A stretch of 15,126 bases of DNA from an uncultured Clostridia bacterium (GTDB taxonomy: Bacteria; Bacillota; Clostridia; Oscillospirales; Ruminococcaceae). The notes under the pieces were generated by a model. That model had not been told where the DNA came from. It saw only the letters and a program-made list of their open reading frames with translations, and searched no databases. This document shows positions 1-7,141 of this stretch, in pieces (the first letter of the stretch is position 1; every line of letters starts with the position of its first letter). The stretch spans positions 1 through 15,126 of the forward strand of contig CAMWRN010000028.1 in NCBI GenBank assembly GCA_947176675.1, written 5' to 3'. Both the position numbers and the translations under genes were made by a program.

Positions 1-1725
1 GTCTGGGAGACTCTGATAATATATATTTCAGCCGAAGCGATAGGTATTGGCTGCGGAATGCTTTTTTCAAAGCTTGCCGAGCTTCTGCTGACGAAAATGC
101 TGGGAGGGACGGCTTCCTATACCTTTACGGCGGAACCTAAGTCTATAACGGATTCGCTAATAGTTTACGCCGTTATCTTTGTCCTGATACTGATAAACGC
201 TCTGCGGCAGATACATCTGTCCAATCCGGTAGAGCTTCTGCACAGCGAAAACTCGGGAGAAAAGCCGCCCAAAGCAAATTGGTTTTTGGCGGTTCTGGGA
301 ACGATACTTCTCGGTATCTCCTATTATCTTGCGGTAACGATAGAAAATCCGCTGGCGGCTGTTTTTGTTTTCTTTGTGGCTGTGCTTATGGTAATTGTCG
401 CTACCTATCTGCTGTTTATTGCAGGCTCGGTGGCGGTATGCAGAGCGCTGCAAAAAAATAAAAATTACTATTACAGGACTAATCACTTTGTTTCGGTGTC
501 CCAGATGACATACCGAATGAAGCGCAACGGAGCGGGACTGGCTTCTATCTGCATACTTGCTACAATGCTTCTGGTAACGCTTTCCTCAACTACCTGTCTC
601 TTTGTGGGAATGAAGGATATGCTTCGCCAGCGTTATCCCAGAAATATTATAATAAACACCTCCTCGACAGAGGACGCGGACGTTCAGCGCGTAATGGACG
701 CAGCAAAGTCTGCTCTTGAACGGTTCGGTGAGATTCCCGAAAATGAAATCGAGTACAACTATATTTCGATATCGGGAGCCTTTGAGGGAAATACTGTTAC
801 TCTTGATCCTACAGAGATGGACATAGTTTCTGCGGACGTGCGCTATATAACATTTGTTCCCGTTCAGTATTACAATAATATCACAGGACAGAATATTTCC
901 CTTGAAAATGACGAAGCTCTTATCGACTGCATAAAGTCGGACTACGGCTATGACAGTATCACTATAAAGGAGCTTGGAGAAGCGGGCAGCTTTAATATAG
1001 TCGGAAAAGCCGAAGATTTCGTCATAAAGGGCAGTTCAATGGCAAGCTTTGCTTCCGAGATATATCTTTTCGTTTCGGACGAAAGCGTGATAGAAGATAT
1101 CTACAAGAAACAGCTGGAGGTATACGAGGAAAGCTACGTATCGAAAATGCACAACTACTACGGCTTCGATCTAAAATGCGATAATGAAAAACAAGTGAAA
1201 ATATTTGAGGATATCTTATTTTCCCTTGCTCAGCAGCAGAAGGATTTAGCCGATGCGGGCAGAGAGTACGAATGGTGCGGCTACAGAGTAGAAAGCGCAG
1301 TGAATGACGAAGCGGACTTCTTTGCAATCTACGGCGGACTGTTTTTTCTCGGCGTTGTTTTCGGCGCGGTATTTATATGCGCGGCGGCTCTCATAATGTA
1401 CTATAAGCAGATATCCGAGGGCTTTGAGGACAAATCCAAATTCGGCATACTGCAAAAGGTGGGAATGACCAAAACCGAGATACGCAAAAGCATAAACTCG
1501 CAGGTACTCACGGTGTTTTTCATGCCACTTGCGGCGGCGGGACTGCACATGGTTTTTGCGTTCCCGATAGTGTCGAGACTGCTTCTTATCTTCGGACTCA
1601 ACAACACCGCACTTTTTGCTGTGGTAACACTGTGTTGCTTCGGAGCGTTTTCACTCGTCTATACTGCCGTATACATTATCACGTCAAGAAGCTACTACAA
1701 GATTGTAAGTACGGACAGGGACTGA
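1..1725 (+). CDS. BceB-like FtsX-family ABC transporter permease, 5' end missing
   Basis: This is the membrane subunit of an ABC transporter of the bacitracin/antimicrobial-peptide resistance type. The reading frame is open from base 1, so the true start lies upstream; 574 residues are visible, and members of this family are usually around 650-670 residues, so roughly 100 are missing. Hydrophobic segments lie near visible residues 52-67, 94-114, 118-145 and 178-204. A large, probably extracytoplasmic domain follows (about 205-440), then three more membrane segments (about 440-467, 501-523, 536-560). A single large extracellular domain between helices is typical of BceB and is where the peptide is sensed. 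The GEKPPKANW stretch after PVELL and the C-terminal FGILQKVGMTKTEI segment are familiar from clostridial members. The ATPase partner is expected just upstream, outside the window. Family assignment is firm; the actual substrate is unknown. Confidence 0.88.
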   Translation, partial: VWETLIIYISAEAIGIGCGMLFSKLAELLLTKMLGGTASYTFTAEPKSITDSLIVYAVIFVLILINALRQIHLSNPVELLHSENSGEKPPKANWFLAVLGTILLGISYYLAVTIENPLAAVFVFFVAVLMVIVATYLLFIAGSVAVCRALQKNKNYYYRTNHFVSVSQMTYRMKRNGAGLASICILATMLLVTLSSTTCLFVGMKDMLRQRYPRNIIINTSSTEDADVQRVMDAAKSALERFGEIPENEIEYNYISISGAFEGNTVTLDPTEMDIVSADVRYITFVPVQYYNNITGQNISLENDEALIDCIKSDYGYDSITIKELGEAGSFNIVGKAEDFVIKGSSMASFASEIYLFVSDESVIEDIYKKQLEVYEESYVSKMHNYYGFDLKCDNEKQVKIFEDILFSLAQQQKDLADAGREYEWCGYRVESAVNDEADFFAIYGGLFFLGVVFGAVFICAAALIMYYKQISEGFEDKSKFGILQKVGMTKTEIRKSINSQVLTVFFMPLAAAGLHMVFAFPIVSRLLLIFGLNNTALFAVVTLCCFGAFSLVYTAVYIITSRSYYKIVSTDRD

Positions 1726-1729
1726 TTTT

Positions 1730-2443
1730 ATGAAGAAAGCGGTAAAAATTATGTTTAAGATATTGAGACTGCTTTTTGCGGTATTTGTGCCGATTGCAGC
1801 AGCGGTGATGATCGTTTCCGCCGTTCAGGGGTATAATATGCACAAAAACGCTGTGGAAAAATGTCCTCCCGTGCAAATGGCAAAGCTGATTCGAGAAGAA
1901 GAATTCGTACGAATGAAAGAACTTCCCGAATTCTACATAAAAGCTGTCATATGCGCCGAGGACAAGCGATTCTACACACATCACGGCGTTGATCCAAAAG
2001 CTGTTATGAGGGCGCTTGCCCACGACATCAGAACTATGTCCCCGGAACAGGGCGGAAGCACTATCACACAGCAGCTTGCCAAAAATTTTTACTACACTCA
2101 GGAAAAGCGTCTGGAGCGGAAATTCGCCGAAATGTTCACAGCTTTCGCTATCGAGGAGGAATTCTCCAAGGAGGATATTTTTGAGCTTTATGTGAACAGC
2201 ATTTACTTCGGAGACGGATATTACGGCATTTCTGCGGCTGCTGATGGATACTACGGGAAAACTCCCGCCGAGCTTACCGATTACGAATGTGCAATGCTTG
2301 CAGGAATACCAAATGCTCCAAGCGCGTATTCTCCCAATGAAAACCCCGACCTTGCCGAACAGCGGCTGAAACAGGTACTGGAGCGCATGGTCGAATGCGG
2401 CGAGATAACTACGGAACAGGCGGCAGAGATAATGCCGGCATAA
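1730..2443 (+). CDS. mtgA: Monofunctional peptidoglycan glycosyltransferase (GT51)
   Basis: It polymerises lipid II into glycan strands at the outer face of the cytoplasmic membrane. The 237-residue protein has one N-terminal membrane anchor (about 9-33) and then a GT51 domain with all the usual motifs. These are AEDKRFYTHHGVD with the catalytic Glu77, GGSTITQQLAKN (108-119), RKFAEM (130-135), KEDIFELYVN (147-156) and an AADGYYGK block (170-177) followed by LAGIPNAPSAYSP. There is no transpeptidase domain, so it is a monofunctional enzyme rather than a bifunctional class A PBP; the length fits. It starts four bases after the permease stop, with an AGGGA element inside the end of the permease gene, so the two are probably co-transcribed and perhaps translationally coupled. 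The gene symbol follows the family; the neighbourhood suggests a cell-envelope stress role (inference). Confidence 0.93.
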   Translation: MKKAVKIMFKILRLLFAVFVPIAAAVMIVSAVQGYNMHKNAVEKCPPVQMAKLIREEEFVRMKELPEFYIKAVICAEDKRFYTHHGVDPKAVMRALAHDIRTMSPEQGGSTITQQLAKNFYYTQEKRLERKFAEMFTAFAIEEEFSKEDIFELYVNSIYFGDGYYGISAAADGYYGKTPAELTDYECAMLAGIPNAPSAYSPNENPDLAEQRLKQVLERMVECGEITTEQAAEIMPA

Positions 2444-2448
2444 TATTC

Positions 2449-2487
2449 AAACAGTTCGGACGGTCTGACTGTCCGAACCGTTTGCCG
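2449..2487 (+). terminator. Probable intrinsic terminator after the glycosyltransferase
   Basis: TTCGGACGG (2455-2463) pairs with CTGTCCGAA (2469-2477), giving nine base pairs including one G-T, around a five-base loop. The stem can extend outward past one A-C mismatch through AAAC/GTTT. The downstream tract is only moderately T-rich, so termination may be incomplete. Confidence 0.55.
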
Positions 2488-2545
2488 TTTCAGAAAAAAA
2501 TCCCGCGGGCAGCAAACTTTTCCCCTTTTTCCGCGACTATATAAA

Positions 2546-2557
2546 TGAAAGCTTTCA
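2546..2557. promoter_or_regulatory. Perfect 12-bp palindrome in the sigma-factor leader
   Basis: TGAAAGCTTTCA is a perfect palindrome lying four bases before the Shine-Dalgarno AGAGGT (2562-2566 region) of the sigma-factor gene and just after an AT-rich TATATAA (2538-2544) that could be a -10 element. I cannot find a convincing -35 hexamer. It could be an operator for this unit; it could also be chance. Confidence 0.25.
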
Positions 2558-2573
2558 ATGAGAGGTACTTCAG

Positions 2574-4238
2574 ATGAATAAAATTGATCTTACGGAATAC
2601 GCTGATCTCCTGCTTAATGCGGCTCTCTATAAGTGCGGCAATATCGCCGACGCTCAGGACTTGGTTCAGGACACTATGCTGGCAGCTCTTGCTGCTATGT
2701 CCAAGAAGCCGATCAACGACCCGAAGGCATGGCTCATGACCGTTCTTAACCGCAAGTATTACGACCTGCTCCGCAGAAAATACAACAAACCCACGGTGTC
2801 CTTTGACGTGGCAGAGGACGTCCCCAACGACTGCGAACTGTACGAAGCTGTGGAAAAATCCGACGAAGCCGAGGATGTCAGGCGGTGCCTTGCATATCTG
2901 ACAAAGCTGTACCGCGAGGTAATGGTGCGGTACTATATGCACGGCGAAAAGGTACGGGACATCGCCGCAAGTCTGGGCGTTTCGGAAAACACCGTGAAAA
3001 GCCGTCTCGATGCGGGAAGAAAGCGTATCGGAAAGGAGTTTGCTATGGAAAATTACACGAAACAAAGCTATGAGCCTGAAAATCTTTGGGTAACCTGTTC
3101 TGGAAGAGGCGGTCTTGACAACGAGCCGTTCACCCTTGTAGGGGACGATAAAATCGCCATGAATCTGCTTATACTTGCCTATGAAAAGCCTGTTACCGTC
3201 ACGGAGCTTGCAAAGGCTATAGGCATAGCCACGGCGTACATTGAGCCTGTTGTTGACAAGCTTGTCGGCGGAGAGCTTATGAAGCGTGTCGGCGACAAGG
3301 TCTATACCGATTTTATAATCTATACCGAGGCGGACAGAACTGCCAACACCGCTCTTGAAAAACAAATAGCGGACAGCATTTACAAGGACGTTTGGGCAAT
3401 TATGGACAATGGCTTGGAGGAGCTTCACAGCTGCGATTTTTACAAGCGGCAGAGCAAGTTCCAACAGGTGAAGCTGGACAGCTTTTTTGCGGTGCGGACC
3501 TTACAGCACGCGGTCATAGGCATACGCGACGAGGCCTGCGGGGGAATGCCCTTTGAGGAGTACCCCGACCGTCCCAACGGAGGAAAGTGGTTCGCAATGG
3601 GCAGCCGTTACGCCGCGAATTATGATTACGGCGCACAGGATCATGAGTACGGAAAATACTATATAAGCGGCGAAGCGTGCAGCAGCCATACCGTAAACTG
3701 CGACGGATATGAACAAATAAAAAATTTTGAACTGACCATATGCGAGTACAACACCCTGCTTGGCGGAACGCAGCTTGGCATGAGGAACGTCCTGAAACGC
3801 CGCATGACCGACACGGAGATAGGGCAAATGCTTTACGCCATTCACAGCGGCAAGGAGGAGCAAATTCCCGTGATAAGCGGGGCTTGCTTTGAAAATTTCG
3901 ACAATTTTATCGAACGGAGTTATCTTGCCAAAGACGGCGAAAGGATAGTTTGCGCCGTGCCGATAATCACGGAAAAGGAACGATTTGAGCTGTACGACCT
4001 AAGCGAAAAGTACGACAACATCATTGCGGAAAAATTCCATGACGAGTTTATCAAGCTGATGAAAAATCCCGTGAAGCTGCCGCCCCATTTAAAGTCCGTA
4101 CCCGAATGGCAGAGGTATATGGAGTGCTGCTCCACCGTCTCCATGCGTATCGTCAAAAACGCACTGGACAGTAGTTTGTTCCCACAGTGCGCGGACTATC
4201 CCGCTCCCGCGGTGCTGATATCTGTTCGGGAGGATTAA
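2574..4238 (+). CDS. ECF-type sigma-70 factor with ~400-residue C-terminal extension
   Basis: The 554-residue product begins as an RNA polymerase sigma factor. Region 2 spans about 5-70, including the DAQDLVQDT core-binding helix and the WLMTVLNRKYYDLLRRK region. Region 4 spans about 100-155, with the helix-turn-helix KVRDIAASLGVSENTVKSRL. ECF factors usually end near here, at 160-190 residues. Instead about 400 further residues follow. Residues 193-245 look like a winged helix (LAYEKPVTVTELAKAIGI, then a basic KRVGDKVYTDF wing). The remainder is a domain I do not recognise, with about ten cysteines and many aromatic residues. No membrane segment or anti-sigma gene is visible nearby. The start at 2574 has AGAGGT seven bases upstream. 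The next gene begins one base after the stop. The sigma call is firm; the extension as a built-in sensor or self-inhibitor is inference by analogy with ECF groups that carry C-terminal extensions. Confidence 0.85.
   Translation: MNKIDLTEYADLLLNAALYKCGNIADAQDLVQDTMLAALAAMSKKPINDPKAWLMTVLNRKYYDLLRRKYNKPTVSFDVAEDVPNDCELYEAVEKSDEAEDVRRCLAYLTKLYREVMVRYYMHGEKVRDIAASLGVSENTVKSRLDAGRKRIGKEFAMENYTKQSYEPENLWVTCSGRGGLDNEPFTLVGDDKIAMNLLILAYEKPVTVTELAKAIGIATAYIEPVVDKLVGGELMKRVGDKVYTDFIIYTEADRTANTALEKQIADSIYKDVWAIMDNGLEELHSCDFYKRQSKFQQVKLDSFFAVRTLQHAVIGIRDEACGGMPFEEYPDRPNGGKWFAMGSRYAANYDYGAQDHEYGKYYISGEACSSHTVNCDGYEQIKNFELTICEYNTLLGGTQLGMRNVLKRRMTDTEIGQMLYAIHSGKEEQIPVISGACFENFDNFIERSYLAKDGERIVCAVPIITEKERFELYDLSEKYDNIIAEKFHDEFIKLMKNPVKLPPHLKSVPEWQRYMECCSTVSMRIVKNALDSSLFPQCADYPAPAVLISVRED
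3032..3047 (+). promoter_or_regulatory. Internal ribosome binding site and start codon within the sigma-factor gene
   Basis: AAAGGAG at 3032-3038 lies six bases before an in-frame ATG at 3045, which is codon 158 of the sigma factor. This falls exactly between the end of sigma region 4 and the start of the extension. Initiation here would give a free 397-residue extension protein from 3045 to 4238. It is a better Shine-Dalgarno than the one for the full-length start. Use of the site is unproven. Confidence 0.45.
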
Positions 4239-4239
4239 T

Positions 4240-5130
4240 ATGTGCAATATCGAATATAAGGTCGGCGGCCACAAGCTGATATTTTCATACAACCCGACGG
4301 TAAATCTGTTTTTCCACACGCTCAATCTGTACGGACTTTTAGGCAATCACGGAAGATCCTATGGTCTCAGAAACGACGAGAACGCGGTAAAAACCGTTAT
4401 ACCCGAAATATACGAACAGGTCAGGGACGGCGATTACTTTTTTTCCTACGGCAGAAACAGCGTGTACTGCTCCGGCATGGAGTGCATACTGAAAAACGGT
4501 TTGTGGAAAGAATATCCCGATTTTACACGCTTTAAAATCACCGCCGAAACGGAATGCTTCAGCCCTGCCTATGAAGCCTGCTGGAACGGCTTCTACAAAA
4601 ATTACTGGACCGAACATTACGAAAAGGACGGTGAGAATTTCCGAAAGGACGTTGAAAAGCTTGACTGGCAGGACTTGCTTGAAAAAATGCAGCTTTCCTC
4701 ACAGCAAAAGCTTTTTACCGATATCTACGCGTTTTCCGCGGAAGCCGCCGCAGGCAGCGGAATAACTTACTCGGACAACGTGACTGTAGGTTCGGGCGGA
4801 GATATGGCGGTCGTCCACGAGGGACTCCACCTGCTGCTCCGTGAAAAATGGGCTGAGGACGGGCGGATACAAAAGCTTCTTGAAGCGAAGCCCTTTGACC
4901 GCGATAAAATACCGTACAGAAGCTATGTAAAATATTACGAGCAGGCGCTTGTGCTGACCTTGGAGCATATTATCCTCGGACGCGAAAGCAGACTTAAGGA
5001 CAGCTTCAGTTCCTGCGAGGTGCAGGAACTGTACGGCATTGCATACCCCGCAGTCAAGGATTATTACGAGAGCGGCTGCAAAGCTTCTCTTGAAGATGTA
5101 ATGCTGGAGATTGTCAACGCTTCGTTGTAG
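4240..5130 (+). CDS. Uncharacterised protein with HExxH zincin signature
   Basis: I do not recognise this 296-residue protein as a named family. It contains VVHEGLHLLL, so His193, Glu194 and His197 form an HExxH zinc-peptidase signature set in a hydrophobic helix as in true zincins. A candidate third ligand is Glu234 or Glu242 in the helix EQALVLTLEHII, about 40 residues downstream, which is gluzincin-like spacing. The N-terminal half is rich in aromatic residues and glycine, with no signal peptide or membrane segment, so the protein is predicted to be cytoplasmic. The start at 4240 has GGGAGGA eight or so bases upstream and lies one base after the sigma-factor stop, so the two genes are almost certainly co-expressed. 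A plausible role is processing or control of the sigma factor or its extension, but this is inference; the motif could also be fortuitous. Confidence 0.7.
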   Translation: MCNIEYKVGGHKLIFSYNPTVNLFFHTLNLYGLLGNHGRSYGLRNDENAVKTVIPEIYEQVRDGDYFFSYGRNSVYCSGMECILKNGLWKEYPDFTRFKITAETECFSPAYEACWNGFYKNYWTEHYEKDGENFRKDVEKLDWQDLLEKMQLSSQQKLFTDIYAFSAEAAAGSGITYSDNVTVGSGGDMAVVHEGLHLLLREKWAEDGRIQKLLEAKPFDRDKIPYRSYVKYYEQALVLTLEHIILGRESRLKDSFSSCEVQELYGIAYPAVKDYYESGCKASLEDVMLEIVNASL

Positions 5131-5181
5131 TTCCAAACAGCTCCGGCAGACATATATAACCTTCTCTATCATATATTTGCA

Positions 5182-5217
5182 GCAGTTCCCCGTGGTTTTC
5201 ACGGGAACTGCTTTTTT
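5182..5217 (+). terminator. Strong intrinsic terminator after the sigma/HExxH unit
   Basis: GCAGTTCCCCGTG (5182-5194) pairs with CACGGGAACTGC (5200-5211), with a single bulged C and a five-base loop, and is followed directly by six T residues. This separates the unit from the prmA promoter downstream. Confidence 0.92.
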
Positions 5218-5239
5218 GTACAAAATTTTACGGTAACAC

Positions 5240-5268
5240 TTGAATATTGCTTTAAAATGGTGTACAAT
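5240..5268 (+). promoter_or_regulatory. Sigma-A type promoter for prmA
   Basis: TTGAAT (5240-5245) and TACAAT (5263-5268) are separated by exactly 17 bases. Transcription should begin near 5275, leaving a short leader with a good Shine-Dalgarno before the ATG at 5308. The promoter sits immediately downstream of a strong terminator, which supports an independent transcription unit. Confidence 0.8.
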
Positions 5269-5307
5269 TAATATATGTATTGCCAAAAACAATGGGAGGT
5301 ACTGCTT

Positions 5308-6273
5308 ATGAACTGGACTGAAGTCAACATCTACACCACTACAGAGGGAATTGAACCCGTGTGCGGCTGTCTGCTCGGGATAGGCGTGACAGGTTTTGTG
5401 ATAAAGGATTCAAAAGATTTTGAGGAGTTCCTTGCCGACAAAAACGGGAACTGGGATTACATAGACGACGACCTGATGAACCTTAAGGACTGCGAGACCT
5501 GCGTGACGGTGTATCTTCCCGACGACTCGCAGGGGGCGGATATGCTTTCTGCGCTGCGCTCGGAGATGTCTGCGCTTAAAGAAAGAGACGAAAACAACGC
5601 TTTCGGCAGACTTGCAGCAGAGCTTGCAAACGTCCGAGAGGAGGACTGGGCGAACAACTGGAAACAGTATTTCAAGCCTCTGACCGTGGGCGAAAAGCTT
5701 GTGATAAAACCCTCTTGGGAGGAGTACGACTCGAAGGATAACCGAACTGTTCTTGAAATAGACCCCGCTTCAAGCTTCGGAACAGGTCAGCATAATACCA
5801 CACAGCTTTGTCTTGAGCTTATCGAAAAAAATCTCAAGGACGGCGACAGAGTCCTCGATTTGGGCTGCGGAAGCGGAATACTGTCCATAGCGGCGGTGCT
5901 GCTTGGTGCAGATGAGGTAACGGCGGTGGATATCAGCCAAAACAGTGTGGAGACAGCCAAAGAAAACGCGTCTAAAAATAATATTCCCGGGGCGAAGTAC
6001 ACGGCGTACTGCGGGGACATTATAAGCGACGGTTCACTGGTTGAAAAAATAGGCGGCGGGTTCGACCTTATTGCGGCAAATATCGTTGCAGATGTGCTTA
6101 TTGCCATGTCTCCCCTGTTTGAAAAATTTATAAAAAAGGGCGGCACGCTTATACTTTCCGGAATTATCACGGAGCGCTCGGACGAAGTAGTCGACGCGGT
6201 GAAATCCAAGGGTTACACCATGATTGAGCTTAGAGAAAAGGACGGCTGGGCGGCGGTTGCATTCAGGAGTTGA
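5308..6273 (+). CDS. prmA: Ribosomal protein L11 methyltransferase
   Basis: PrmA trimethylates ribosomal protein L11 using S-adenosylmethionine. The 321-residue product has an N-terminal L11-binding region, a linker with DWANNWKQYFKP (113-124) and DPASSFGTGQH (152-162), then the SAM-binding motif VLDLGCGSG (182-190), the acidic VDIS (207-210) and the NIVADV segment (258-263) typical of the family. Length and motif order match PrmA. The frame is open from an ATG at 5275, but I chose 5308: GGGAGG (5294-5299) lies eight bases upstream of it, the protein then begins in the family's usual MxWxE style, and the promoter predicts transcription beginning around 5275. In many Firmicutes prmA sits beside dnaJ or rsmE; here it heads a run of small accessory genes instead. 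Confidence 0.95.
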   Translation: MNWTEVNIYTTTEGIEPVCGCLLGIGVTGFVIKDSKDFEEFLADKNGNWDYIDDDLMNLKDCETCVTVYLPDDSQGADMLSALRSEMSALKERDENNAFGRLAAELANVREEDWANNWKQYFKPLTVGEKLVIKPSWEEYDSKDNRTVLEIDPASSFGTGQHNTTQLCLELIEKNLKDGDRVLDLGCGSGILSIAAVLLGADEVTAVDISQNSVETAKENASKNNIPGAKYTAYCGDIISDGSLVEKIGGGFDLIAANIVADVLIAMSPLFEKFIKKGGTLILSGIITERSDEVVDAVKSKGYTMIELREKDGWAAVAFRS

Positions 6274-6301
6274 TAGTTGTAAAATTTTTAGGAGTAGTAA
6301 T

Positions 6302-6628
6302 ATGTGGGGTATATGTCTTGACCAGTCCGTATATAGAGGAAAACTTTTTCAAAGAGCCGTTGAGTACGATAATTCGGACAACGGTACGGTAGAAATTTTG
6401 CAGCCCGCAAAAGGCGTGAAGATTTCTGCCGATAAAATAAAAGTTGCGGACAAACCCCTTGCTTTTGTTTACGGAGAATTGGTGTCTCCCAGCGGTCACC
6501 CAAATGTTATCGGAAAAATTGAAGATATTATTTGGCATTTTAAAAATAATGACTATGGTTATTACATTTCGTCAGATGATGTAAAAATAAGCAAGAGATA
6601 CTGTTCGGACGATTTGATAAAGCTATGA
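6302..6628 (+). CDS. Small hypothetical protein, 108 residues
   Basis: I do not recognise the family with confidence. The protein begins MWGICLDQSVYRGKLF and ends with a basic and acidic tail. The middle has LVSPSGHPNVIGKI followed by DIIWHFKNNDYGYYI, a pattern of alternating hydrophobic strands that resembles small cytoplasmic domains of unknown function found in clostridia and bacilli. No signal peptide or membrane segment is present. The frame is open upstream into prmA, but AGGAG at 6290-6294, seven bases before the ATG at 6302, fixes the start. Its stop overlaps the Shine-Dalgarno of the next gene. The gene looks more A+T rich than prmA, which may mark recent acquisition. Confidence 0.72.
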   Translation: MWGICLDQSVYRGKLFQRAVEYDNSDNGTVEILQPAKGVKISADKIKVADKPLAFVYGELVSPSGHPNVIGKIEDIIWHFKNNDYGYYISSDDVKISKRYCSDDLIKL

Positions 6629-6639
6629 GGTGAACGCAT

Positions 6640-7122
6640 ATGATAAAACAAATAACAAAAGAAAATATCCCCGAATGCGTAAAGGTCATACGGGAAAGTT
6701 TCGGGACGGTCGCGGAAGAATTCGGCATAACTCCCGAAAATGCGCCAAGGTTCACAGCTTTTGCAGTAACGGAGGACAGGCTTTACTGTCAGTTCGACAG
6801 CGAACACCGACTAATGTCTGCATACTTTGAGGACGGAAAAATCGTGGGATATTACTCCCTTTGCCTTATTGGAAACGGCATCTGCGAGCTGAACAATTTA
6901 TGTACTCTGCCCGCCTACAGGCACAATAAGATAGGAAAAAAGCTTTTGCTGAACTCATTTGAACAAGCGAAAAATCTCGGCTGTACCAAAATGCAGCTAA
7001 GCATTGTTGAGGAAAACAAGCGTATGCGCAGGTGGTATGAAAATCACGGCTTTATACATACGGGGACGGAAAAGCTTGACTTTTTTCCGTTCACCTGCGG
7101 CTATATGGAAATAGATTTTTAG
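6640..7122 (+). CDS. GNAT-family N-acetyltransferase
   Basis: This is a 160-residue acetyl-CoA dependent acetyltransferase of the GNAT fold, predicted to be cytoplasmic. The acetyl-CoA pyrophosphate loop is LPAYRHNKIGKKLL (90-103). Here RHNKIG replaces the usual Q/RxxGxG, with the first glycine changed to lysine, a variation common in the superfamily. The preceding strand LNNLCTL and the later RRWYENHGF segment (130-138), with its tyrosine, are the usual GNAT motifs A and B. Nothing indicates the substrate, which could be a small amine, an antibiotic or a protein N-terminus. The start at 6640 has GAGGTGA (6628-6633 region) upstream, overlapping the previous stop codon, which indicates translational coupling. 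Confidence 0.88.
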   Translation: MIKQITKENIPECVKVIRESFGTVAEEFGITPENAPRFTAFAVTEDRLYCQFDSEHRLMSAYFEDGKIVGYYSLCLIGNGICELNNLCTLPAYRHNKIGKKLLLNSFEQAKNLGCTKMQLSIVEENKRMRRWYENHGFIHTGTEKLDFFPFTCGYMEIDF

Positions 7123-7141
7123 TAAAACGGGGGATAATTTT

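Noticed and set aside
2545..2577. Ten-codon leader peptide (MKAFNERYFR) whose stop overlaps the sigma-factor ATG
   Set aside because: The ATGA overlap is suggestive of coupling, but there is no Shine-Dalgarno before the leader ATG and ten codons can be open by chance.
2490..3464. Long antisense open frame of 324 codons
   Set aside because: It lies opposite the sigma-factor gene, whose domains are clear. The antisense product shows no recognisable domain and no ribosome binding site; it is a by-product of codon bias.
5275..5307. Upstream ATG extension of prmA
   Set aside because: The promoter predicts transcription beginning near 5275, leaving no ribosome binding site; the ATG at 5308 has a good one and fits the family N-terminus.
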